This document shows positions 52,107 to 60,715 of a stretch of DNA of 64,000 bases, piece after piece. The notes beneath the pieces are model-generated. The model saw only the letters and a list, made by a program, of their open reading frames with translations, ran no database searches and was not told the origin of the DNA. The DNA lies in NCBI GenBank assembly GCA_963575745.1, contig CAUYUJ010019895.1, positions 28,501 through 92,500 of the forward strand, written 5' to 3'. The DNA comes from Prorocentrum cordatum (lineage: Eukaryota > Sar > Dinophyceae > Prorocentrales > Prorocentraceae). How positions within the stretch are numbered: the stretch's first letter is position 1; every line of letters starts with the position of its first letter. A program made the translations under genes and the position numbers.

Positions 52107-52121
52107 CCATTTTGGCTCAAG
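52107..52121 (+). other. Truncated older spliced leader in LINE C
   Basis: CCATTTTGGCTCAAG, the last 15 bases of the leader, directly after the full copy. The cut falls exactly after the TAG inside the leader, which can act as acceptor when a leader-bearing transcript is trans-spliced again. Confidence 0.95.
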
Positions 52122-52264
52122 CACGAAACGTGCGGCCTGGCGCTTCGTGCTTGGTCGCTGCCGAGGGCCAGGCTCGAGGTTATTTTAGCCTCAGGGTGTG
52201 CGCGGTAGAGGTGCTTCTATTAGCCCTGTCAGATCCAACCTTCTGGGACGTTCTGGCTGCCGCG

Positions 52265-53260
52265 ATGGCCGCCACTCTCTCCATGGACCAGAAAATGGAT
52301 CAGCTGCTGGCATCAATGTCCACCGTCGTAGCCACCGTCAATGCCCACGACGCTAAGTTTGCCAGCCTCGCCAAAGACATGGAGAGCATGAAGACCGACA
52401 TGCGCAATGAGATGGACATCAAATTCGAGCACATGCAGAACCAGATCATCGCCCTGCAGCAGCGCCACGGCAACATCACGGGCGGCGAAGCCTCTGACGA
52501 GATGGTCGACACATGCCTGACGGTTTCACTACTTAGCGCTCAGACCGACCAGAAGATCAGCGTCATCAATGCCGCACTCGAGGAGCTGAAGACCTCTGTC
52601 GCTACGATTTCACGACCACCTTCGACGGCGTCTGGCATCGCCAGCACATGGGGGACCGTGGCCACGCCCCGTGGAGCTAGCGCCGCGCCTGCTGACAGGC
52701 GGAAGCTCTGGGTGCGAGGGTTCCCTGTCAAGCTGATGGCTTCTGCATTCGACAAGCACTTCGAGTTCCTGAAGACACTTCTCTCGCCCACCTACCGCGA
52801 CAAGTGCAGCGCGATCACCAAGAGCTGCAAGTACGCTTACGTCATCATCTTCGAAGACGCCGACGACGCCAAGAATGCCCTGTTGCAGCTGCGTGCCATG
52901 ACGCTAGAATGGGGAGATGGCAGTGGCTTTCGGCATCGGCTTCGGGTCGGCACCGACGAACCCATCGACATCCGCAAGAAAGGTTGGGTGCTGGGCCAGG
53001 TCTGGCAACACATCAAGCAGGTCATGACCGACGCTGGCACATGGCGTCCTGACTCGCAGCTCCGATGCAACAAGTACATGGGCCTCTGCTTCTTGGTCAA
53101 CGGCGACCTCGTTGACGAGCTCGTCGTGTTGCAGAATGTCCTCGAGACCGACAACCCGAACGTCGAGCCCAACCGCGGCAACTTGAAGCGCTACGGCTTC
53201 ACCGACGAGCAAGTAGACAAGCTGCCCGAGCTGGTCACTGCTGCGCTTCGCCGCGAATAG
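52265..53260 (+). CDS. LINE C ORF1 protein (coiled coil and RRM-like)
   Basis: The first in-frame ATG, 52265, gives MAATLSMDQKMDQLLASMST; the frame is open further upstream through the leader, but only by non-ATG codons. Residues about 10-130 form a coiled coil (FASLAKDMESMKTDMRNEMD, ISVINAALEELKTS). Then an RRM-like fold: RKLWVRGFPVKLMA (RNP2-like) and CKYAYVIIFEDADDAKNALL (RNP1-like). The C-terminal part holds KRYGFTDEQVDKLPELV. It is predicted to bind and chaperone element RNA. It ends at TAG 53258-53260, after which the same frame stays open into ORF2. Confidence 0.8.
   Translation: MAATLSMDQKMDQLLASMSTVVATVNAHDAKFASLAKDMESMKTDMRNEMDIKFEHMQNQIIALQQRHGNITGGEASDEMVDTCLTVSLLSAQTDQKISVINAALEELKTSVATISRPPSTASGIASTWGTVATPRGASAAPADRRKLWVRGFPVKLMASAFDKHFEFLKTLLSPTYRDKCSAITKSCKYAYVIIFEDADDAKNALLQLRAMTLEWGDGSGFRHRLRVGTDEPIDIRKKGWVLGQVWQHIKQVMTDAGTWRPDSQLRCNKYMGLCFLVNGDLVDELVVLQNVLETDNPNVEPNRGNLKRYGFTDEQVDKLPELVTAALRRE
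53258..53260 (+). other. Single in-frame TAG between ORF1 and ORF2 of LINE C
   Basis: The frame downstream reads GRSEPVSGSDSDDEFDPERL without a stop and enters ORF2. Either readthrough joins the proteins, or a once fused frame gained one nonsense change. Confidence 0.85.
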
Positions 53261-55354
53261 GGGCGGAGTGAGCCAGTATCTGGGAGCGATAGTGACGATG
53301 AATTCGATCCTGAACGTTTGCGAGCCCTGCTGCGAGAACGGGGGGAGGCCACCTCGACACCGCCTGACTCTCTTCCTCCTGAGAATGCTCCAGCTATTCA
53401 TGATCCCTACCTTCCTGATCCACACTCTCCTGGGGGAGGTGAAGCTGCTCTTGCTGAGCAGCGGCATCCATTTGTTATTTCTCGTGCTATGGGTCTTGCT
53501 TCTTGGAATACTCGTGCATTTTTTGGCAGTGTTTACGGCGATCCACAGAGACAGCATCGGAAACAGCAGATTTTCAGAAGTCTTGTACAACGCTTTCAAG
53601 TAGTATTTTTGCAGGAAACCCACGGGACCGAAGAAGATCTTTCCTCGCTGGATCGTGACGTGCCAGCACACACGCACCTTTGCTCTTTTTGCTCTTCTGC
53701 GGCTGCGGGAGGCGTTGCCATGTCTATTGATCCTTCCTTGCTCCAGCTCTTTCAGGACATCCACGTAGTTAACATTATCGATGGACGATGCATAGCAGTT
53801 ACACTGACAGGCGAGAAAGGCACGCTGCAATTGATTAACTTTCACCTCGACCCTACCCCCTCCGACGTTGAGAAGGATCGTGTGATCCGCGCGGTTGCTG
53901 CTCACGCTCTGCCTGCTGATCAGGCCACAGTCATCTTGGGAGGCGATTTTAACTTCTTGGAGGAGGGGGAGATGAGGACGTTCACTGACGGAAGGGAACC
54001 CACCCCTGAGAGGACCGCTATTCTACACATGTTTTCTCGGGCTTTCGGACACTTTGCTGAAGTTGCCCAACAGGAGCCCACTCATCGGACTGGGAGGAGG
54101 GAGGACGGTGCTCTCAGCCTTGGTCGCCTGGATAGGTTCTACATCTCTTCTGCCACCACCGACATTCTTGATGCGACACCAAGAAGCGGTGTCATAGGTC
54201 TTGCTCACGATGTCGCCCAGCCGAGCGACCATATTCCTGTTTGGCTTCAGTTTTCGCCTGGCGGCAGAACTACCCCGACGATCCCCTCCTGGATTGCCAA
54301 ACATCCTGATTTTGGTTCTGAGGTTGATGCTGCCATAAGTTCGGTTGAAATGCCCAGGGACCCGTTCGAGTACCTCCTGTCCGTCAAAGACGCGATGCAT
54401 GTTGCCAAGGATGCTCTGATGACTCGCATGTTCTTCCGAGGCCCCAACAATGATGCGCAGAAGTTGTCGGTTTACCTTAAGTTTCTACGGGCTGTTCGGG
54501 ATGGCAAGTCTTGGGACGTTCGGAGGTGTATCCAGGCTATTCCTCATCTTAGTCTACATGTTCATGCTGATGAATGTTGTTTTAGAGATTCTGTGTCTTT
54601 TTATCGGGAAATGGCCGAGCTCCAGCATTCTCTGCTTCAGCGAGAAATTCGCGAACACGTCGCAGGTGGCGGAGCCCCCGACGACGATCGAGGCCTCCGG
54701 TTGCACCAGCTTCTGCGACAGTGGTCTCCCAAAAGGCGCCGAATCGTTCTGGTTTCGGTCCCCGACCCCACCGGGAACCCCTCGCCTGATCTCGAAGTCA
54801 GTGCTCAGAACCTTGCGTCCCACTGGGGGCGGGTCCATGCCGCGAAGCCTCAGGACAGGGGATACCACTTCCAGAAGACACTGTTGAGCAGTGAGATTCA
54901 GCAGGTTGCCCCAGGTATCGAGTGGGCGCTCGACCTGCATAGCTTCATAGGTAAGCTCGTCAGCCGCAAGGACAGCGCGACTGGCCCTGACGGAATTCCC
55001 TACAGTGCCTGGCGGTTCGCTGGAGACGCTGCTCACAATGCCTTGTATCAAGTTTATCTCGCTATATTGGACAATCCTACATATGGGCCCCCGCATAAAG
55101 GCTTCAACGAGTCTCTCACGGTATACCTCCCTAAGGCCATCTGCCCTCACGAAGCTGGAACCTCTGAGATCTCTCGGGAAGCGTCTGTGGTGCGCCCTAT
55201 TGCTCTCAGCAACACTGATAACAAAATAGTATCATTGGCCATATGCGAACCATTTAGCCAACAATGCCAGTACAGCGTCTTAGGCTCCCAGACGGGTTTC
55301 GTGCGCAAGAGGTCTATGCTCGACAACTTGCTCTGCCTTGAGGCAGATTCTTGA
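53261..55354 (+). CDS. LINE C ORF2, first part (endonuclease and RT fingers)
   Basis: Open from the TAG; the first ATG is 53489 (MGLASWNTRAFFG), which would open right at the endonuclease. EEP motifs: SWNTR, VFLQETHG (Glu), NFHLDP, GGDFNFL (Asp, Asn), GRLDRFYIS, PSDHIPVW (Asp-His). The RT begins with DSATGPDGIPYSAWR, ASVVRPIALSNTDNK and SQTGFVRKRSMLDN. The frame runs out at TGA 55352-55354 because of a +1 shift near 55338. No RNase H domain was seen in this element. Confidence 0.85.
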   Translation, partial: GRSEPVSGSDSDDEFDPERLRALLRERGEATSTPPDSLPPENAPAIHDPYLPDPHSPGGGEAALAEQRHPFVISRAMGLASWNTRAFFGSVYGDPQRQHRKQQIFRSLVQRFQVVFLQETHGTEEDLSSLDRDVPAHTHLCSFCSSAAAGGVAMSIDPSLLQLFQDIHVVNIIDGRCIAVTLTGEKGTLQLINFHLDPTPSDVEKDRVIRAVAAHALPADQATVILGGDFNFLEEGEMRTFTDGREPTPERTAILHMFSRAFGHFAEVAQQEPTHRTGRREDGALSLGRLDRFYISSATTDILDATPRSGVIGLAHDVAQPSDHIPVWLQFSPGGRTTPTIPSWIAKHPDFGSEVDAAISSVEMPRDPFEYLLSVKDAMHVAKDALMTRMFFRGPNNDAQKLSVYLKFLRAVRDGKSWDVRRCIQAIPHLSLHVHADECCFRDSVSFYREMAELQHSLLQREIREHVAGGGAPDDDRGLRLHQLLRQWSPKRRRIVLVSVPDPTGNPSPDLEVSAQNLASHWGRVHAAKPQDRGYHFQKTLLSSEIQQVAPGIEWALDLHSFIGKLVSRKDSATGPDGIPYSAWRFAGDAAHNALYQVYLAILDNPTYGPPHKGFNESLTVYLPKAICPHEAGTSEISREASVVRPIALSNTDNKIVSLAICEPFSQQCQYSVLGSQTGFVRKRSMLDNLLCLEADS

Positions 55355-57026
55355 ATACGCCTGCTATCGCGGCATGCCGCACGCTGGGCTACTCCTCTTG
55401 GATTTCCGCGCCGCGTTCCCGTCGCTGCGCCACGACTGGATCATAGATGTGCTAATCATGATGAACATACCCATGTATATCGTGAATGCCATTCGGTTCC
55501 TATACACCGGTATTTACACACACATATGCCTAGCAGGAAAGAAGTTTCCAGGCTACTCGATCACCCAAGGCATTAAACAAGGATGTCCGCTGTCGGGTGC
55601 TTTATTTGCGTTATGCATCGACCCGCTGCTGCGCCGATTATCTAACTTGCTAGCTCCTGTTTGTGCTACCCCTCGTGCCTTTGCAGATGACATCCAGATC
55701 TCGGCATCCAACCTGTTGCTCGCTGTTCCGATTGTGCTGAAGAATGTTATTAGGTCCAGCCGTTGCACTGGCCTGCTCTTGAACCTTGCCAAGTGTATGA
55801 TCGTGCACGTGCAAGAGATGCCAGACGACCAGCATTTCGCCCTGTTCGAGTCCGTTCGCACCAACGTTCGCTCGCTTATGCACGGCACTAGTGGCAAAGT
55901 CTTGGGTGTCTTTCTGGGCCCTGGAGGTTGCAAGAAATCCTGGTCCGCTCCGCTTCAGAAATATTTTAATCGCGTCCGTCATGTTCGGTCGCTTCGTCTT
56001 GGGCTTACTCAAAGTATCTATGCATATAACTCCTTGGCCTTCTCGGTTCTCACCTTCGTGATGCAGCTATGTTACATATCGCAGGACGCTCTTCGCATGG
56101 AAACCAAAGGTTTGCAGACTCTCACCGCATGCCCCTTCTACAGCATCCCTACTGATCTTCTCCGCAATCTCTCGTCTGCGTTGCATTGGCCCATTGCCCC
56201 GCGCAACCTAGTGCTGGAGAATCAGGCTGCCATGTATCGGGTCGCTGTTCGGTCTAAGGTTTTTGATAGCATTCGGAAGCGCTTTCATGAGCTTGAGGAA
56301 GAGGACTTGGATGTTCTGATGGTCAAGCGATACCCGGCATGGCGTGCCGAGTCCATTGTTTTCCACCTGATTCACAATTACGAGCGACTAACTGCCCTGC
56401 CGTGGAACCACTTCGATGAGGACACTCACGAGTTGCAGAGACAGATTTTGAAGAAATTGCTTTCTGAGGCCCCTTGTAGCTCCGCGAGTTTTCTCCTGGG
56501 CAATCGAATTCGGTTCGCTTTTCCTTTTGCTGATGCCTCTAGTATCGACCTTGCGGTGCTCAGGCTCCAAATTGCCTGCGCGCGCGTCGGCCCATTTGTG
56601 GCTGCGGCCATTCTCAAAACCATCTGCAACGCGTGGGCGACCTCTGCCAGGTATAGGCAAGGCCGTCTTACCTGCCGTTTCGGTTGCCTGGCCACAGGCG
56701 GCGACCACGTCCAGCATTACTTCGATTGCCCTCATGTCCTGAGCTTGCTCCATTCTGTTTTGCCCTTCCTGCCAGTCGAATATTTGAATCAGAGCCTCGA
56801 TGCGCGTATGCTGTGCACTATGCCATGCCAGTCTAGTCAGCAGCTGTTCTCTTTGTTTCTTGTCCACGACCTGCTTTTTTCTACCTTTAACTCCTTGAGG
56901 AGCTCGCACAGGTACGGGCCCGAATGCCTGCTGCCTCTCCTGCGCGCGCGTGCCCGCCACATTGCCAAGAAGGGGCGCGGCGTGCGGAGCCTGCTCATCA
57001 GGAGGCCCGCGGCAGAGGGCAGCTGA
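55338..57026 (+). CDS. LINE C ORF2, second part (RT palm, thumb, Cys-His)
   Basis: Continues the RT: LLLDFRAAFPSLRHDW (first catalytic Asp), TQGIKQGCPLSGALFA, PRAFADDIQIS with FADD at 55680-55691 (active site), GKVLGVFLGP. Near 56672 CRFGCLATGGDHVQHYFDCP forms a C-x3-C...H...H...C cluster, a likely nucleic-acid-binding finger shared with LINE B. Basic C-terminus ending AEGS-stop (57024-57026). All RT catalytic residues are present; only the upstream frameshift prevents one continuous product. Confidence 0.85.
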   Translation: MRQILEYACYRGMPHAGLLLLDFRAAFPSLRHDWIIDVLIMMNIPMYIVNAIRFLYTGIYTHICLAGKKFPGYSITQGIKQGCPLSGALFALCIDPLLRRLSNLLAPVCATPRAFADDIQISASNLLLAVPIVLKNVIRSSRCTGLLLNLAKCMIVHVQEMPDDQHFALFESVRTNVRSLMHGTSGKVLGVFLGPGGCKKSWSAPLQKYFNRVRHVRSLRLGLTQSIYAYNSLAFSVLTFVMQLCYISQDALRMETKGLQTLTACPFYSIPTDLLRNLSSALHWPIAPRNLVLENQAAMYRVAVRSKVFDSIRKRFHELEEEDLDVLMVKRYPAWRAESIVFHLIHNYERLTALPWNHFDEDTHELQRQILKKLLSEAPCSSASFLLGNRIRFAFPFADASSIDLAVLRLQIACARVGPFVAAAILKTICNAWATSARYRQGRLTCRFGCLATGGDHVQHYFDCPHVLSLLHSVLPFLPVEYLNQSLDARMLCTMPCQSSQQLFSLFLVHDLLFSTFNSLRSSHRYGPECLLPLLRARARHIAKKGRGVRSLLIRRPAAEGS

Positions 57027-57061
57027 ACTGCCCCCCTCTCTGGCGCGCTCAGGGGAGTGCG

Positions 57062-57098
<37 letters not shown>

Positions 57099-57125
57099 AC
57101 ATCAGCATCATCATCATCATTCTTC
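57062..57125. repeat. (ATC)n tail of LINE C
   Basis: ATCATCATC with ATCAACATCAGC interruption, starting 35 bp after the ORF2 stop. Confidence 0.9.
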
Positions 57126-57290
57126 TCCCCCTCCCCCCTCGTTCCTGTATCCTCCTTCCTCCCTCCTGCTCAATCCTCCCCCCTCCTCCTCATTCCTCCT
57201 TCCTCCCTCGTCCCTCTCCTCCCTCAATCCTCTCTCTCACTGTCCCCCGCCCTCCCTCCCACTCACTCCTCACCACTCATCCTTCTCCAG
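57126..57290. repeat. Pyrimidine-rich DNA after LINE C
   Basis: CTCCTTCCTCCCTCC-type degenerate sequence. Confidence 0.7.
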
Positions 57291-57509
57291 GCGTCCACCG
57301 ACGCAGTCGTGAGCGATGCGAGCTGCATCGACAGTCAGCGCTGCCCCGCCTGCTTCATTTTCACGGGGGCGTCTGCCGCCACGCTGAGGACCGACCGTCG
57401 CCTCACGGCCAAAACGCCGAAATAAGATTTGATTTGGGCTTAGGATGGGCTTTGGTTTTCGGGCCGCTAGCAGATCCACCGAGGAACAAACAGCTGCTCA
57501 AGCACAAAC
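57291..57509. other. No gene recognised
   Basis: Nothing identified. Confidence 0.3.
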
Positions 57510-57635
57510 TATCCTAGCTCCACGCGGAGTTCTTGGATCGGCGCTGCGTTCCCCCTGGCTTGCCCCGCGCTCCGTGGGGAGGGGGTCCAGCGCCGATCCG
57601 AGAAATCTGTGCGGAGCTCCGGCAGCTTATGCTCA
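57510..57635. mobile_element. Hairpin element H2, copy c
   Basis: CGCGGAGTTCTTGGATCGGCGCTG pairs with CAGCGCCGATCCGAGAAATCTGTGCG; followed by GCTTATGCTCAT as in copy a. Confidence 0.6.
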
Positions 57636-57657
57636 TACAGTGGATCTGGTTCGGGAG

Positions 57658-57881
57658 GGGCCCTGGTTCGTCGGGCCGTCCTGTAGATCCAGGAGGAGGA
57701 GGAGGAGGAGGAGGAGGAGGAGGAGGAGGAGGAGGAGGAGGATGGATGGAAGGAGGGGAGGCAGGAGGAGAGGGGATGGGGAGGGGGAGGAGATGAGGAG
57801 GAGGAGGATGAGGAGAGGAGGAGGGGGAGGAGGAGGGGGAGGAGGGGGCCCCGGTTCTTCGTGCCGTGCTGTGGATCTAGG
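57658..57881. repeat. (AGG)n bracketed by 36-bp direct repeats
   Basis: 57658-57693 and 57846-57881 agree at 30 of 36 bases (GGGCCC.GGTTC.TCG.GCCGT.CTGT.GATC.AGG). Between them lies only AGG microsatellite and a degenerate purine tract. Confidence 0.75.
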
Positions 57882-57994
57882 CCAGGGAGAGCCTGTGCAG
57901 TGGCCGAGGTCCGCCGTGGCCAGGCGGGCCCCTCCGTCCCCTGCTGGGCGCTCCCCGTGGTGCAAAGCGACGGCCGTACAGCTGTCGACTAGGC

Positions 57995-58400
57995 GTAAGA
58001 GCGACCTTTCGCCGGAGTGACCTTTCCTACGGGATTCCTGGGATTGGTGTGTTTTTCTTGGTGTGTCCCTGGGCCTCCTCCTCGTTCTTGAAGCATGTTC
58101 TTCTGGCCTATGGGTCCGACTGTGGGCCCACCGGCTGCACCTCTGAGCCCTGTGGTGGCGACCGTAGAGGTCCCTCGGCGACCCGGCGGCGCCATTCGGG
58201 TTTTGCCGCCGTGCTGTCTCCAGGACTCGGGCAATGTGCGTGTGGCGTTGCGCTATCAGAAAAAATCGCCGGAGTGACCTTTGTTGCGGGCCAAATTGGT
58301 TCTCCCGGTCGCCGAACGCGATGCGATAGCAGCGTCTTGCGCCCTCGTGTTTTGGTCCCCCAGCGGTCCCCAGAAGCCGCGCACCAAAGGTCGCTCTTAC
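57995..58400. mobile_element. TIR element with 15-bp perfect ends
   Basis: GTAAGAGCGACCTTT at 57995-58009 and its exact reverse complement at 58386-58400. The segment CGCCGGAGTGACCTTT occurs twice inside (58010 and 58267). No transposase frame. No clear target duplication. Confidence 0.6.
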
Positions 58401-58464
58401 CCAGGGTCACTCTTGCATGTAGTCGAAGCTGGCATGGGCGTCGAGGACAAACCCAGCTTCGGAG

Positions 58465-58960
58465 GGGTACCCTGGGATGCAGTCGGTAACAGATGCAATC
58501 TGGCTGAATCCGGTTGAATATGCTGTGATCCCGTTTCATCCCGCCTCATCCGGCTCAGTCCGGCTTTATCCCGGGCTTCATCCGGCCTGATCCGGTGAAG
58601 AAGTGGTTTTTCAATCGGATTTCGTCGCCCTGGCTCCTTCCAGCGGAGACTTCCCAGGAGTTGCCTCATGAGGTACACGTGCACTTGTATGCTCTTCGAG
58701 CTTGGCGCTGGTATTTTCGCAGTCGATAACAAATGCAATCTTCGTTAATCCGGTTCAATCTGGTTTACTCCCGCTTCATGCCGCTCCACCCGGCGTAATA
58801 CGGCTTGATCCCAGGCTCAATCCGGCATAATCGTGTGAGGACATGGCCCTTCACTCTGGCTTTGTCGCCCTTTGCTCCTTCCAACGGGGACCTCCCAGGA
58901 GTGGCCTCTTGGGGGACACGTGCTTTTTATGCTCTTCGCATTTGGGCTCTTCAGCCCGGG
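58465..58960. repeat. N10 minisatellite, copies c and d, in a tandem ~235-bp duplication
   Basis: Each unit: GCAGTCGRTAACARATGCAATC, decamers of the AATCCGGTT/CATCCCGCC type, then GTCGCCCT.GCTCCTTCCA, TCCCAGGAGT.GCCTC and TATGCTCTTCG. Decamers at 58500-58600 and 58740-58835. Confidence 0.75.
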
Positions 58961-58989
58961 AGGGCTCCTCGTTTGGGAGCGAGAGGAGA

Positions 58990-59250
58990 AGGATTGTGAT
59001 GATGAGGAGGAGGACGACGATGATGATGATGATGATGATGAGGAGGAGAGGGAGGAGGAGGAGGGGAGGAGGAGGAGGGGGAGAAGAAGAAGAATGATTT
59101 GAATGAGGTGGAGGAGAAGGTGGAGAGGAGGAGAGGAGGCAGGAGGGAGGAGGGGAAGGAGAAGGAGGAGGAGGAGGAGGAGGAGGAGGGGGAGGAAGAG
59201 GAGCAGAAGGAGGAGGAGGAGAAGGAGGAGGAGTGTCTCCGTGGGGCCTC
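58990..59250. repeat. (GAT)/(GGA) microsatellite
   Basis: GATGATGATG at 59018-59040, otherwise GGA/GAA. Confidence 0.85.
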
Positions 59251-60560
59251 GACTCTTTGGCGAAAGGGGTCGCGGTCTTGACTCGTGGCCTCGTGGTCAC
59301 GCTTCGGTGGCAGTAGTCGTCGCCCTCGTAGGCGTCGATGCCCGCTCCAGGGCGAGGAGGACGAGGAGGACGAGGAGGACGAAGGGATCGCCAGGTGGAG
59401 GTGGAGGGTGGAGGAGGAGGATGGCCGTCGTCACTGTCCAGGAGGAGATGGAAGAGGGGGAGGGGGGAGGACCTCCCTCTTCTCATTCGCCCTTGTCCTC
59501 CCTGTTGGAGGCGCCGCGCTGCTCCGTGAAGCCAGGGTGGGAACGTGGTTTTTAATTTGTGTTGGATGGGGTCAAGGTCTGGGGATCACACGGTCGCACT
59601 GCTGAGTGTGAGGATGTGGGCCGGCATGTTGTTCGGAGGCCTACGAAGGGGATGTCTCGGTGCATTCGACACCTCTGCATACGAGTGCTAATGGAACACC
59701 TGACAAGCCAGCAAAGCCGTCCATGTAGTCAACAGCCAATTCGAGGCCGCATAGTTCTGCAGCGATGGCGGCCGCTGCAGCGCGCCGGTGCGCGAGGCAG
59801 TGCGGCAGAGACTGCGACAGTGTGATGCCCGTCGAGCGTCCCCGACAGGCAGCGGCAGTCCTCGGATGCGCGACCGCCCCAGCCTTCGCGCATCGCGCTC
59901 GTTGCCCTCCTGGGCGGGCCCCCTCCACGTCGGGTGCTCGCGAAGGCGCGCGGGCGGAGCCTCCGAGTTCCGCCCGCTGGGCAGGCAGACGAGCTGGCGT
60001 GCCTCCAGGCCTCACAGATGGGGCCCGGGTAGACGAGGCGGAGGGATCGCTCCGCATCGACGATGCGGCTCGATGTGGAGCCAGCGCTTCTCCACGCCGA
60101 GGGCGCCGATGCATCGCCGACGTCGCCGATGCATCGGCGATGCGGCGCGATCCCCGCGCCTCACTCGCACCATCTGCGAGGCCTCTCCGGCCGGGCGCGC
60201 CCCTCTGCGGCCGGAGCCGCAGGCGCCGGCGATCGCTCGGCGGCGCGCACGCGTCTGCTGCCCTCGGAGCTCTGCTGCCCTGGCGGTGCGGCCGCCCGCC
60301 GGGCGCCGCGGAGCGACTCTGCGGGCCGAGCGCGCCGCCCCCTTTGCTGCGGCGGGAGCCGCAGAAAGGGGCGCGCTCGGCAGCTGCGGCGCGGTCGGCG
60401 CCGGTCCGCGCGGTGGGCGACGGCGGCGCGACGGGGGGACGGCCTGGAGCCGGGGCACGCCAGGGCGCGGCCCCGCAGCCAGCGTGGACGCTTTGCCACG
60501 GGGCACGGGCCAGGGTTCGGGCAGTGGCGGAGCGTCCTGGCTCGCCCAGAGCCCTACCAA
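59251..60560. other. No gene recognised, extremely GC-rich from 59.75 kb
   Basis: Long frames exist on most strands because stops are rare. The repeated GCCGATGCATCGGCGATGCG palindromes at 60095-60145 are the only structure seen. A reverse-strand stretch, AIAAELCGLELAVDYMDG, weakly recalls RNase H but is not supported further. Confidence 0.4.
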
Positions 60561-60715
60561 AACAATGTTCTCAGAACCTTTCTGTGGTTTCCACGGAATG
60601 CTCTTCGAACATTTGTGGCGGAGTCTGTTTTGTTGTGCCACATCGGGTTGATGTTCTAAGAACACGGTTTTTCTTCTTCGAACATTTTTGGGTTCTAAGA
60701 ACATCTCGTGGTAGG
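60561..60715. other. AT-richer island with three GTTCTNAGAAC palindromes
   Basis: Palindromes at 60567-60577, 60653-60663 and 60692-60702; CTTCGAACATTT also occurs twice (60603, 60677). It stands out sharply from the GC-rich DNA upstream. Confidence 0.6.

Larger units (their letters stand above)
52085..57061 (+). mobile_element. LINE C, non-LTR retrotransposon, nearly intact
   Basis: 4,977 bp from the spliced leader to the (ATC)n tail. ORF1 (coiled coil, RRM-like) and ORF2 (endonuclease, reverse transcriptase, Cys-His motif) are each almost open: one TAG separates ORF1 from ORF2 in the same frame and one +1 shift lies inside ORF2 at about 55338. The 3' untranslated region is only 35 bp. This is the youngest element in the window. 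Confidence 0.9.

Noticed and set aside
52904-53905. 333-codon reverse-strand frame
   Set aside because: It lies opposite LINE C ORF1/ORF2, whose catalytic motifs decide the strand.
59641-60114. Reverse-strand RNase H-like stretch (AAELCGLELAVDY)
   Set aside because: Only one helix-like segment fits; no DGS, DS or H...D motifs in order, and stop-free frames are expected at this GC content.
60567-60702. Heat-shock elements
   Set aside because: The palindrome spacing is TTC-N3-GAA, not TTC-N2-GAA.
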